64,000 nucleotides of DNA from Dipylidium caninum (lineage: Eukaryota; Platyhelminthes; Cestoda; Cyclophyllidea; Dipylidiidae), in assembly GCA_017562135.1 (NCBI GenBank), contig QEYB01001214.1, positions 62,001 through 126,000 of the forward strand, read 5' to 3'. The translations under genes and the position numbers were made by a program. Positions 1 through 12,451 of the stretch are shown piece by piece (position 1 is the stretch's first letter; each line of letters starts with the position of its first letter). The notes under the pieces were generated by a model. It was given only the letters and a program-made list of their open reading frames with translations, did not search any database and was not told where the DNA came from.

Positions 1-1049
1 TGCCCTCACAGAGGCGTCGCAATGTAGTGTAAAAACGATGCTGTGAGAGAAGAGAAAGTGAATATTTGTGGCAGACCACCCAGATTTGGTATAGGACTCG
101 TCGTGGCATTGGCATGACTTTGTTGGTGTTGCGCGTCTTCTACTCGCGCTCACTCTTCACCGTTGCCCTCCACCACGTTGCGCAATCGAAACTCCTCACC
201 CATCCACCCGTTTATCCACTCTTCGTTGCCCCGATATACGTTTGTTTGTCTACCGACTTATTTTCACACCTAGCCGTTTCATGGGCTATCTTTTACTCTC
301 CTCCCCGCCATCTTCCCTTTCCCTTATAACAGATGAAGGGAGTGAACGTGAGTTTGCTCATGACATTTGCTTCTTCATTTAATTTCTGCATGCTTGCTGC
401 CAACTCATAGCCTCCTGGAAGAAGATTCCTCCGGGTGATTTGTTGGTCTCCCAAAACGGTTTCATCCTAAATTAGGCTCAAATTACCCAAACATATGTCC
501 CGTAATGCCGTATGTGAGTGGATTCAGGCAAGCAGCATTGTCTCTGACCGTTAGAATAACCACTCTGGGGTGGTATTTGAGCCTCAATGGGGAGTGTGGT
601 CACGTCTTCAGGTCGATGACGTATTTCTCCTTGCTATTTCACCACAAAACCAAGATTTGACTCCTGTAATGCACCAAAAATCTACACCTCGGCCAGACGG
701 ACCTACAATAGTTAGGCCAAAGTTGGGACTGTTCACCTCGGGTGTGGCAGAGGGCGCTAAACATACTGATTGTGATGTTAAACAATTAGCTAATGGTTAG
801 TTGCATGTACTCGCTATTGCACCCACTCACCAATCTATCAATCCATACACGACAAACGATGGAGTGAAATTCAACGAGACGGACAGTTTGACTGTCAGTA
901 GCCTGAGTTTGTCGTAAAGTAAGTCCTCGAAAGAAGTGAAGGCTGCGCGTTACCGCGATTGCTGCTTCCATTGTTGCCCTAATCCTCTCTCCAACACCCC
1001 CTCTCTTCCGGCGAGACGTCTAACCCCTTGCTCTCTTCGGTGTCTTTAG
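1..1049. other. noncoding, probably intron upstream of the first NCX exon seen
   Basis: No exon with a recognisable protein and paired splice signals is visible here. The stretch ends in a pyrimidine-rich tract and a tttag acceptor directly before the first exchanger exon at 1050, so it is most simply read as an intron of that gene. Short open frames in it look random. Confidence 0.5.
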
Positions 1050-4000
1050 TCCCTCGCTCGTTTTTCTCGATGATGTCGGAAAAACTCTTTCCCGACACCC
1101 AAAAAACGGGTTCCATAATGCGCAAAGTGGACGCCGCCGCCCTAAATCTCCCCGACGATCCCGTCAAGGCAAACGAAATTATTAAGAATGAGAAACTCGA
1201 CATGGGACTACCGCGTCTTGGCCAGTACCCACGTCTACGTGTCAACATTAAGGAGAGCACAGAGCTGAAGGTATGCTGAAATGAGAAAACCTGATGAATC
1301 TACTATATTAGTAAAATCTGAATTCTTGCCGTCTCACTTCCCGTTTCAAACAAACCGATAACGGGGAATCACAAGTGGTTTTTACGCCTTCAGGATTTCT
1401 CTCTTGACATTGAGGTGTGACCAGTCAAAGTATCATTTCAGTGGTCGAATATCGGGAAACCGACCACTTCTAATTTTTGTATTTACTACATTTTACAATT
1501 TCAAACCTAAAACAGGGTTTCCTATCGAACTCTTTACCTCCGACTCATTGGACAACTTTTTGTTTCAAATACGCTCTGATCTTTGTTAATCGCTCAGTAC
1601 TCCGACCTCTCACTGCTGTTATCTGTCAACTCTTGCCGCTTTAATCAGAAAAAACATGCTGGTTTTACATTAGTATCATATTTCGAGTATCTGTTGTAGT
1701 GCGAGTCCTGAAAGTCTATCAAACTCTGTGAATTTAAGACAAGGCACTCATAGATGGTACACTGCAAAGCAGCAATAAATCTTGATTTGTTTGACCAACT
1801 TCTCAAGAAAAAAATTAGTGAGTAACTTCACTAAAACGTGAAAATGGCGTCTGGATGGATTCAAGGCTCTTCATAGCTGACCGTTAGACAATATGCCATC
1901 AGGCGGTCAGTTAAGTTTATCACTTTTCCATCCTGCGGGCTAGACTTTTCAGGATTTGTAGTTAATCTTTCCTACTCTCTTCAGACCACATGTTGCTGAG
2001 GCGTTTTAATTGCAGCAGTTACAAAAGCCCATTGAATTCACAACTGCCGCAGACAGATCTATCCTCCATGTTCGTTGGCAGAACTCCGAGGGAAATCTGG
2101 TCAATCCATCAGATTTTTCTACCCCTTTTTCTGAAGGTGGCAGTCTTTTCTGCTTTTGGCTTCTTAAATAACTAGTTCACACTCGCGATGCTTGGACGAA
2201 GACAGGGAGGCCTATGTCTAAATCAACATCTAGACTCTACCATATTTGAACTCGCCCTTTTTAAACTTACTTTTTTTCCTTGGGAATGTCTAACAATTAC
2301 ACGGGTATTTCAATGGATATGTGGGTAGAGTGTTCACTGAGTCTTCCATCCTAAGGTCCGTCGAAGCCTTGCTTTCCTTAATCTCTTCTGTCTCTCCACA
2401 GTTTGTCAAATCAGTTTTTACTCTTACGTTTGTAGAATACGGTCGACCGCTTGGTCAAACAGGGGAAATGGGCGCTGCTGGTGGGCACCTCCTCGTGGAA
2501 GGAGCAATTTGTAGACGCAATCACCGTCAACGCTGGTATGCTTCTGGCTTACGCCTTATACCGCACCCTGCCACCTCTACCCTTCCCTCTCCTCCGCCTC
2601 CTCCGCGCTAACTTTGCCTTCACCTTCTTCCCTCTACTTCGCTTTAACATTTCACTCGCGAAGGCATTGTTATTTTAGTCGCATTCTTTGGCGCATAAAA
2701 ATACTGAGAAATAGCCACTCTCCCCCAAATCCTCTCTGATCTGTTACCATCCACATTACTTCACTAGAAAATCTCTCCCTCTTTCAGGAAACGAAGACGA
2801 CCTTGAGGCCATAGCTGAGGGCCAAGTGAAAATGCCTTCCTGCATGGACTACGTCATGCATTTCCTTACGGTCTTCTGGAAGGTCCTCTTCGCCTTCGTC
2901 CCGCCCACTGGTAGGCTAACCGCGTCATTCTACTGAAAGCTTACTTTGTTTTGTTTTCTCCTTCACACCAGCCATGCTGCATACTTGAAGCCGGTGTATC
3001 TGTCAATTTCTTTCAGAGTATCAGCGTATTTGGGGTATAGCAATGGTTGCTTGGGCACCACAGCAGGAGGGAGAGGGGGGATGCGGTGTGCTACATCCAA
3101 TTCCTCTGTCATTTTATCTACTTGGAAAAAATACATTTCAAGAGTAGTCTTTTCGTGGTCTAATTCTCCCATCTGTTAGCATTATTGGCGTAAGCTCGCA
3201 CATCTTCACCTACTGCTCTCCCACTCATTCCCCTTCATCCGAATATTAAGCAGTGAGGAATTTGCCGTTCCCCATTGCTCCACTTTGCTCTAAATACTTC
3301 GCCCTGTGTAGCTTTAGGCAGTTGAGTTATTTGTTTCCTTTCAAATAAAACTGGAGATTAGGAGCCAAGTAACGTAGTGTACCATTGCTTTTGTCTCCTA
3401 TTGCTCGTCGTTTCTGGTTACCCAACCGCTACAACCTACAACACTGTAAATTGCCTTTTACGGTCGCGTGTTAAACAATGCGGCGTCCCTCCACTGAAGC
3501 CATTCGGCATTGTTAAGGCCCCCGGTTGACAACGGGGTGGGAGCTCTGCGCTGCCTCCGCTGGTGAATCCGTGACAAGCTCAACATTTCCTCTCTCCCGG
3601 TCCTGTGTGACGAAGAGCGCTGGCCAAATTTCGGTCTCTTCATCTCTCGGACGCGGAGTTTCCTTATTAACCTCATTATTGCAATTTTTGTGTCGCTAAG
3701 TGTGTGAATGGCCTACCCCCGAAAAGTACGATCCTGCCACCGCGTTGGTCTGTGTACCCCCAAGCCCTTGTGCCCACATGCTGTTTATGCTCGCGTTAAG
3801 ACACCTCACTAATTCGTAAACGGGTTCATCCGTGCCACAGCTCAATTGTTCTGTAAATACCCCGCCCCTTCACTTCCCTCCGTCGGAACAAGTGTCGAGG
3901 ACCAAAGTGGATCTCCTTAACCCCAAAATACACCCGGTTAATATTCACCTTTGGTCCCGGGCCCACGTCATAGTCGGTGGTTCTTGATGTGTCAACGAAG

Positions 4001-7000
4001 TGCCGCTCCCTTGCATGACAGGAGTAGGTGAAGTGAGACAATTTGACCGCTTTTTGGTGAACCAGTGGTACGTGGGCACAGTACTGGCCTCTCCTCTTTG
4101 TTAATGCCAAACGCCCCTCTGACATTATGGACAAGATGGTCTCGATTCAGGGGAATATATTTACATTACGGCAAAATTTCTTGCTATTATGTCATCCCAT
4201 AAGTATGGTTTTACGTATTACTTCCGCGTAGATGGAACATGGTCTCAGACATGAGCCCAGATTAAATTAATGCCTTCAACTTGAGTAAAGTAATTGCAGT
4301 TTGTTCCACCTCGTGTAGACATTTCAACCTTGGGAAATGCGGCAATGTGAGTCAATTGGGTGTTCCTTTAGAATGTTGTGTGGTCTGCACCGAAATCGCT
4401 CCTTGTGTGGTAAATAACTCAAAAGCCGATATTGGCGTTGGAATGAAATTGTGCAGTTTAAGCTTCCCTTGCGCTACTATTGTCCTCTTCCCTCCTCCCG
4501 AGGCGCCTTTACACAAACCCCTCTAACTGCAAAAAAGGGGGCAAGACACATTACGCATGAGGCAGCTTTTAGGTGACAAAACAATCTACCGTAAAAGGTT
4601 ACTCTTTCGCTGCCTTCACTGAATAAATTTTTTCCGCTCAGGAGGGTGGTATGAGGTCTCTCTAACTCCAGCCTGGGTAGGGAAAAGCGTCTATTGAGAG
4701 TCCTTCGTAGATAAAAGACATATACCTACTCCTCAAGACCTCCAGACGCCTTGTTATTCATCGTCTCTTCTTTTCCTCTCTCTTTCTTGTCGGCCCTCGC
4801 TAGTACACATTCATTGTAGCATGGTTTACCAAACGATCTCTTTTCGCCAAGTTTATGCTTTTTATTTTCCTATCAGAAATCTTCGCTGTCTTCTTTCTTA
4901 CAGTGGCTCTCCATATGACACCCATTGACAAAATGAATTTGTCAACACGGTCGGACATCAGCTCTGTGGTGATTTAACATTTTCGGCGACGACCGACCGA
5001 GAGGTACGCCGCAAACCAGACTCGCGGTAGATATGAAGCGCGAATGTGTACAAACACATCAGATGCTGTAGTTACAAAGCCCAGTCGACCGTTTTATAAT
5101 GATATCACTAAACTCCCTGCCGCCCTCACCAGTGACCGATGCAATCGTGCAGCCTTCAGTCCTTGTAGGATGTATTTTCCAGGATCCGAAACATTCTGTC
5201 TCCCCCCTTGTCCACGAGGTCTATCACAACCTAGCAATGACCTCCGCTTTCACTCTCTGTTAGGTAAACTCAAATTTGTTCCCGCGCGTGGTACTGCCTT
5301 AAATACACAAGACAGTACGTAACCACTCCATGTGAGTTTAAAGTACAGAAAATTTGGTCCCTGCGAACCTGATTACTTTAGGTTGTAATGGAAAATGGCC
5401 TTTAATTTTAGTTCTTCCTCTTAACTTGTTGCCGAACAAGTAGTGATCTTGCGATGTTATCGGAGTCTAGTAGGAGATTGAATGTGCCACTTTTATATTG
5501 TTTGAGTGGAAATTCAGAATCATTTTGCCCACCATCGACACTCCTCTTCTTATACGAATTCAACAAATACACTTTTTCCCTATAAGTTTGTTTTTTCTAT
5601 CTCCTTCACATCACCTCAACAGTTTTCCCCGTTTCGTTCGGCTTATGGTAATGCAGACACGGGACGACTTCGTCGTCAGTCTGAACCACTGGTTTTAATA
5701 TATCGGTGGCGGCGGCGGTGACGGTATTTTTATCACCAATCCCATCTCTTTTACGCCTCAGGATTTCCATAAGTGAACATAATTGTATGGATGCTACGGG
5801 AGAAGTAGAAAGCGGAGGTTGGTGATAGGAGGGCTTAAGAGAGGGAGTAAATACGCCTCTGCCTTTCCTAATTGTGTGTTCTCCACCTTCTTTTCCCTCC
5901 TGGCTACAAGAATACGGTGGCGGTTGGGTGTGCTTCGTAGTCAGCATCATCGCAATTGGCTTCCTCACTGCTATCATCGGTGATTTGGCCTCTTCCTTCG
6001 GATGCACAGTCGGACTAACCGACGCTGTCACCTCTACCACTTTCGTCGCTTTGGGTACAAGTCTACCCGGTAAGTCTAACTATATTCCATGCTCCGTCTC
6101 CAAACTGCTTCTCTTCGCCTGTCAATAGTCATCTTCTCTAGTTTATACTTAAAATATTCTATTCAAAGGAAAACATATGGTGGCCTTCAACGCGTGCAAT
6201 GTGAAGGCAAAGCGCAAAAATTACAATACACGGTACCCTGGTTACCATCATCACTTTAATGTGACTCTCTCAACTCCCCATTGAAGTCCTGTCAGAAACA
6301 CGTAACATTTTCCTCTCATGGGGTGGGTACTTGTAGCGATTGGAGAGCCCCAGGCAGTTGGGCTTAGTTGGGAACCAGAGGAGAGGCGAATACTGAATAT
6401 ATTCGGAGACCTCGTATCAACCATCTTGCCTATTCTCGGTAGTAGATAAACTGTTGATAGTGTTTATAACTTTGGAGATGGTGGGACAAGTACTGTCGGA
6501 GATTTGGATTTCCAAGACGAAGATCATAGTTTTACATTTCCTGACGTAATTCTTCTCCATGAGTGAATTGGTTCGTCTTTTATTGTTTGTCTTACAAATA
6601 CTGGGGTTGGCAGCACTTCCTGATGTGACTTTGACTTGGGTAGCGCAATACCATTGGTCTATGGGGGTAGGAGGGTGGGGGAACAAAATCGCCATCTTTG
6701 TATTTCACCCCTCCTTTCACGTCCCAACCCTGCCCTTTATCCGGAGGGAAGGCGGACGATTGTAGGAGTCTCAATCGGAGCGGAAGTGGTGAAAATTTCC
6801 CTAGTTTATTGTGTTACCACTACATGAGGTAGAGTTAGGGCGTAAACCTGTCTCCCATTTTCCCCAAGAAACTATTTCTTCGACCACTCATAGTTGTTTT
6901 CTACTTGTCATCCACATTAGGGTCACCCTTTATTTCGAATGGTCTCGTTTTTTATTCCGGTTTTGCGAATCACCTGTTGACCAGACAAGAGTTCCATTTG

Positions 7001-8580
7001 TTTCGTGTACCTCCTCCAGTCCACCTCTCAGGCGGTCATTTGAGCGTCACGCGGAAATGTCGTCACTTCAAGTACACTCAGTAATTGTTTTTTGTACTGT
7101 TCTGTGCCAAGTAGAAAGTAAGTTTATACGGTACCATCTGCTCGGGGACTTCTTACGGCAAAGGTGGACATGCTTTTGCGTCCTCCCTCCCTCCCTTCCT
7201 TCCGATAAAACGCCTAGACGCCCACCACAAAATGTGATTTACTGCTTTAGTTTCTCCACTTGAATCTTGTAATTAGCGTGTTTGCGTGCCAGTGGACAAT
7301 TAAATTAAACATTAGATGCACACACTTCTAACCTATGCCAAGTTCAAAGGTGACACTTTGGCGGCCTCATTCGAAATCCACCTTAATTTCGCTCTCTTGA
7401 ACTCCTCCTTCTTGACTCTACCAAACGTGACACTTCTGAGTGGTAAAGTAGTGTCAGGAAAAAACAAAAAATCTCCTGACCGCCTTCTTATTGCCTTCTT
7501 TGATCTCCACGCCCCAACCATTATGAATTCTCCTTACAAGGCGTACGTTGCTTTTTTTGTCTTCCATTGCCTTGCTTCTGTTGGTAGGTAATAGAACTCG
7601 TAACTTCTGGATGCCTGAACTTTTGGCGCTCTTTATATTATTCATCTGGAACTTATATTTCTCACTAGATCCCCTTGTATTTTGGCATTCCACTAAGATT
7701 TTGCCGAATCCGCACACTCCTTGCCGACTGGGATATTTCGGCACATGTCCCGTTCGCCCCTCTTTTCTTACCATATCCCGATTAATCTGAAGTCAGATGT
7801 AAAGACGCACGCTTCGGTGTCATGGCGCAGGTTGAAGTTGAGAATCTGTCCCGATACTTGGAGCTTTTCGACGAAACTGGAGGAATCATATCCACTCCGT
7901 GGTTTGTATTTTAACTCTATGGAGGAGATAATTTTAGATCTCGTTGCTTTGTAAAAAATGCTCTTGCAAAAGGAATCCCCTTGCTTAACTCTCACGGTGC
8001 GCATATCTCCCGAGGATGCATTTTGGGTTATCACAAAGGTGGAAGGAAAGGGAGTCTCGGTGTTACCTGAAAGGAGGTGAACGCATTCACAAATAGATGA
8101 AATATGACTTTACCCACTGATTATTTCTGATGTGGCGGTTTAGGTTCAAAGGGCTGTTAGGCGCCACTTGAACTTTACTTTTACCCCTGCTACTTAGACA
8201 CATTCGCAAGCAAAGTCGCGGCCGTGGGTGACAAGTATGCTGACTCCTCGATCTGCAACGTGACGGGCAGTAATGCGGTGAATGTCTTCCTTGGCATCGG
8301 AGTGGCCTGGACCATCGCCACCATCGTGCATTGGGCGCGGGGTTCTACTTTTGTAGTGCCCGCCGGCTCGCTCGGCTTCTCTGTCACCATCTTCTGCATC
8401 TTTGCTCTCTTTGCAACCGCAATGCTCGTGCTGCGCCGTAGACCCGCTTTCGGCGGTGGTGAACTGGGCGGCCCCCGAGCCGGAATTAAATGGGTCTCCT
8501 CCGTCTTATTCCTCCTCCTCTGGCTCATATACGTGCTGCTCACCTCGTTTGAGAACTACTGCTATATTTTGGGGTTCTAG
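1050..8580 (+). CDS. Na+/Ca2+ exchanger (SLC8/NCX family), 3' half of gene
   Basis: Plasma-membrane antiporter that exports Ca2+ in exchange for Na+. Five exons are visible: 1050-1270, 2436-2535, 2788-2910, 5911-6069 and 8198-8580. All introns are GT-AG and the phases are consistent (0,1,1,1), giving 327 residues to a TAG stop. Exon 1 encodes the end of the regulatory loop (RLGQYPRLRVNIKESTELK). Then come VDRLVKQGKWALLVGTSSW, an acidic segment (GNEDD), MPSCMDYVMHFLTVFWKVLF, and the alpha-2 repeat (GDLASSFGC, FVALGTSLPDTFASKVAAV, NVTGSNAVNVFLGIGVAW), followed by the last TM helices and a C-terminus ending CYILGF. The order and sequence closely follow vertebrate NCX1. The N-terminal TMs, the alpha-1 repeat and CBD1 lie outside the window. 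One oddity: the usual IGNVTGSN reads ICNVTGSN. Family assignment is essentially certain; the paralogue number is not assignable. Confidence 0.95.
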
Positions 8581-8698
8581 GAGGCTTTTGTAACCCTCTT
8601 CACCCTCTCCTCTAACACCTTACCATTTATCTCTTTGCGCATTGTGATTTACGGTTGACTGTGGAAGGAAGGAGGGAAGGATGGACAAATAGATAGAT

Positions 8699-8717
8699 GT
8701 GTGTGTGTGTGTGTGTG
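8699..8717. repeat. (TG)n microsatellite
   Basis: Uninterrupted TG dinucleotide run of about nine to ten units shortly after the exchanger stop codon, likely within its 3' UTR. Confidence 0.9.
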
Positions 8718-9386
8718 GTTGCTGACCCACCTCTACGCTTCCCGTTCCCACCGCCCCATTCGTATCACCAAAATCACGCTTCATTTGAAGATGTTTGTGT
8801 GTGTATACAGCTTTAATGTTTATAATTCCCTTTTCAGAAGATAATGCTTTTATTCCTGCTACTGAACCCTTTTCCTATTTGCTGTCAGTTATCGGAGGGC
8901 TGAGTTGGAACTCCCTCATTCACGTTCGCCTATCGCAAGTCAAAACTATTGTTTCTGTGTGCCCTTATATCCCAATTTTATCGTTCTAGCGTTTACATAT
9001 GAAAGAAAATAATGAGGCAAAATTCCGGTGGAGATGTGGGGAAGCATGGGAATTGAAGTATTTTCGAATATCACATTGCAGAGGAAGACAAAATGAGTGC
9101 ATAAATGTTTGCTTAAGTCAGAAATTGCCGTCCATTTGGCATCAAATCCTTCGGTCGTGACGATTCAAGTTTCCTTCTTATGTTACATGCTGTAAAAGCT
9201 CTCCGTCAGCCAAACTTGCGTCAACGGAATTGTCCCAATCCTAGCCTTCTTTCAAACCTCTCGCCTTAAAAGGTTGTGCCCAATTGCAAAAGCACTTTGG
9301 CCTCGACAGCGTTACTCCCGAGTACCGAAATGCGTGCTGCATCTTCCAAGACCTATGGATTGCAGTCAGAATCTGCTGACGTATTC

Positions 9387-9400
9387 GGGGGGGGGGGGGG
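9387..9400 (+). repeat. G14 homopolymer
   Basis: Fourteen consecutive G residues (C-run on the minus strand). Long G runs are rare, length-unstable and can form G-quadruplexes; sequencing length error is also possible. Confidence 0.85.
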
Positions 9401-12400
9401 CGTTCCGAATAACCATGCAGGGCTCCGAGTCATCCATCTAATAAGAAGAGACGGGAATTCGGAGGAAAGGCCTTGAAATATACGTTCTACATAACCGGAA
9501 TGAACGCCAGCTTTGAATGCACAGGAAAAGGAACAAATAGGTCCTATGTGACGACGTTACGAAATACTCTCGAGCCGTTCTTCATCCTGCGCGTGTGGAA
9601 GGGTAAGATACTGTTGCTTCTCCACAGATGGAAGAGGGTATTTTCCATTATTTAAGCGGTCGTTAAGGCAAGCATTACAGAAAAATTTACTGTGAAATTG
9701 CTTAGGCTTGAATTTCGGACACTTATAATTGCCGACCATGTAATGGCAGACCGTGTAGTCACAACCAGGCAACGCATAAACCTACGGCACCTTAAATTAT
9801 CCCCTTCTAAGTGTTTTCGTAGGAATAAAGAGGTAGGTCGAAGTGTCGTAACTGTTGGGGGGAGAGGGGACGCCACATGGAAGAATTGACCGTTTCGGTA
9901 CTGATATTGAACGAGAGGTATATGGCAATAACTCCCATCCCGAACGATCGCGCGACGTGTCAAGGACTCTTCGACATCAAAAAAGGCTTTACTGATATTC
10001 AATGCTTTCTCTCTGACTTGACACAGAGGAGTTGTGTGTAATGAAACGATGAATCTGGCCTTGAGTTCGCAGGATGGAGTAAACCAAGTAGAGTGGGACC
10101 GCTTGGCTGCTCGACAGTGGCATTTACTAATAGATTGTCGTCTTACACCGCACCACCAAGTATGTTTGTAAGCTGAGGAACTTCTATAAAACTTACATTT
10201 TTCCAACGATGTCCCAGAAGTTCAGTGCCCTTGGGCGCAAACATTGTTATCACTTCTTCCACAGCCATTATCTTCCTTTTGGAATCCTTGAATCTCGAGG
10301 TAGTTGGCGGAGTTATTCCATGTTCCCTGTTAAAGACTAGAAACCCTACCAAAGCACTGTTCAGGCCTTAGGGAGACCCTCATGAACTTCGTTACCTCCA
10401 TAAGTTACTTCAGCGATGGAAACCTTGCCATGTGTCCGCTGCCTGCTCTGTCACCAACACCATGCGAGTATCATTGAGAGCTTGAAGGGGACGAAGCAAG
10501 TACACTTTCCGCAAATAGGAGCTCTTTATGTACATTCTTGCAGAGTGTCTACTTATCTCTCATTCAATATTTCTTCCAGGTGTCTGGGAAAATACTCCAA
10601 ACTAAAGTCGACTGCCCAGTTAGATGAAAGTTTATATATAACGGCGTGACGGACAGGGCTCATACGTAAAGGAAGAAGGAAAAAAGGCGAGTAATTGTGT
10701 CACTCAATCTTTTAAGAGGCCAAACCCCACTCTCGTCAGGCCATTCTGGATGAAAGAGGAAAAGCGGGGACTAAAGGGTGGCTTATGCCCTGCGACGGGA
10801 GAGGCGGCAGCCTCAAGAGCATCGGCAACTCCAGTACCATCAAAGGTCCAGCTTGTCAATCCACAGAAAGGAAAACGTAACTGCAATTTACCCCAGGCCC
10901 ACATGCAATTGCGACTGACCAAACAAGTCTGAGTGAGAAGTCGATTGGTTCACTTTAAGCAGTTCCATCTTTTATGAAATTAAGTCCAAGATGTGACCCC
11001 AAGAAAGTGGCAAAATTTTTTGTTTTCTTCCATGTGGAGCAATAAATCATTTTAGGAGACGCTACGCTCTTGACTCATGTCGATGCACCTCCTGTTAAAA
11101 GGGGTTTCGGCCGTTTTTGAATTATGGGGTGTCTGGGTCTCAAAAATTTAGCCACTTTGGCTTGAAACGCCACAAAGGCGACCTTAACAAATACGCACCA
11201 GTGAGGCATAATTGCGAAATACAATGCCGAATTGTTAGTCGACCGACTTCCTTATTTACATACAAGGCTGGCTTCTCCTTACACAGTGATTTCTCTCTTT
11301 ATGTGAGCTCAAAGGTGGCAGGCTTGCGTTAAAATATTCTGCTTATGCTTTGTGGTGCTGGAAACATTTCGCCACCGGTTCTAACTTAACTCTCTCCCGG
11401 CTTATTAACAGTTCAGGTGCAGTAGGACACAACTTCCTGTTTGAATGCTTTTTAGCTCCACACTTTTCGTCCCCAGAGAGTAACGCTCTAACAGCATGGC
11501 TCCTATTCTCCTCTCTTAACTCATAATCCTGTTCCGTGCTCACTTTTGAACCTTTTTTGTGTCGTCTTCGACTGCTCGAATTCCCGACGTCAAGGCAACT
11601 CCACCATACTACGTGTTTGAAGGACTAAATGTCATTTGTTCCTGTCTTTCAAAAGGTCACCGTGGGTAGAAATCATTTAGCCTCCGGGTAGACACTATCG
11701 GCACTGATGCAGAAATTCGGGGCTTGTCGTCAGCTAAACGAGTCGGTGAGGCTTTATGGCTTAAAAATCCAATCTTTCCTAGACTCTCTGTCTCGGCACA
11801 CGGGCAACAGTCTCAAGGGTGAGAAGAAATTGTGACAATTGCCGCTTCATACAGTCACTTTTTCGTTGAGTATCCACCTAAGTCGGGTTAAAGAAGCCAG
11901 TAAAATAAAGTGGCTCCTACTTCCGACAGACTGCTTGATTTCCCACACTTTAACGATGCATCCTGGCAAAAAATATGGAGGGATCCAAATCTCTACCTCC
12001 CAGTAATTGGCTAACCTATTGTCAAATGATTATGGCTTTTCAGTTATCGGAGGTAATATCAGCGTATCACTCCTCTTCCCGTCTGATTCGAAAAATCGTC
12101 GCCCACTCGACACGAGTATACGCTTAATCGGATATGTGGCTGAATTCATCGGAGTCGGACAAAATTGGAGAAGCTGTTGAGCATAATTGGAGCTTCCTAG
12201 GCGATCCACTATAAAAACGGTGGAGTATGTGGCGATAAGACCCGTCCCTTAAATGTGGAAGGAATCGAGAAAAAAGTAAACTTAACCCTATGTGACATTA
12301 AGGCAACAGCGTTGTGGTGGGCTAGTTAAAGTGGCAAGATAAATTTGATTCGTTTCATATCGAGTAGCATGGTGTAATGGAGAAATATCTATTTGATGCA

Positions 12401-12451
12401 AACGGGCATATGGTTAAAACACAAACAGAGCATGTGAGAAGCGCGAGATTT

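Larger units (their letters stand above)
8581..12451. other. NCX 3' UTR and intergenic region
   Basis: This lies between the exchanger stop and the Chibby stop, so the two genes are convergent. It presumably begins with the NCX 3' UTR, but I could not place a convincing polyadenylation site (an aataaa occurs near 11,040). It holds a TG microsatellite and a 14-base G run. A 184-codon open frame on the minus strand (9652-10206) and a GC-richer patch near 10,750-10,930 show no recognisable protein and no paired splice signals. Confidence 0.5.

Noticed and set aside
6811..7263. 150-codon plus-strand open frame
   Set aside because: Lies inside the NCX intron between two homology-confirmed exons and has no family resemblance.
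9652..10206. 184-codon open frame on the minus strand
   Set aside because: Composition looks like shifted noncoding sequence, there is no recognisable domain and no paired splice signals; expected by chance in 64 kb.
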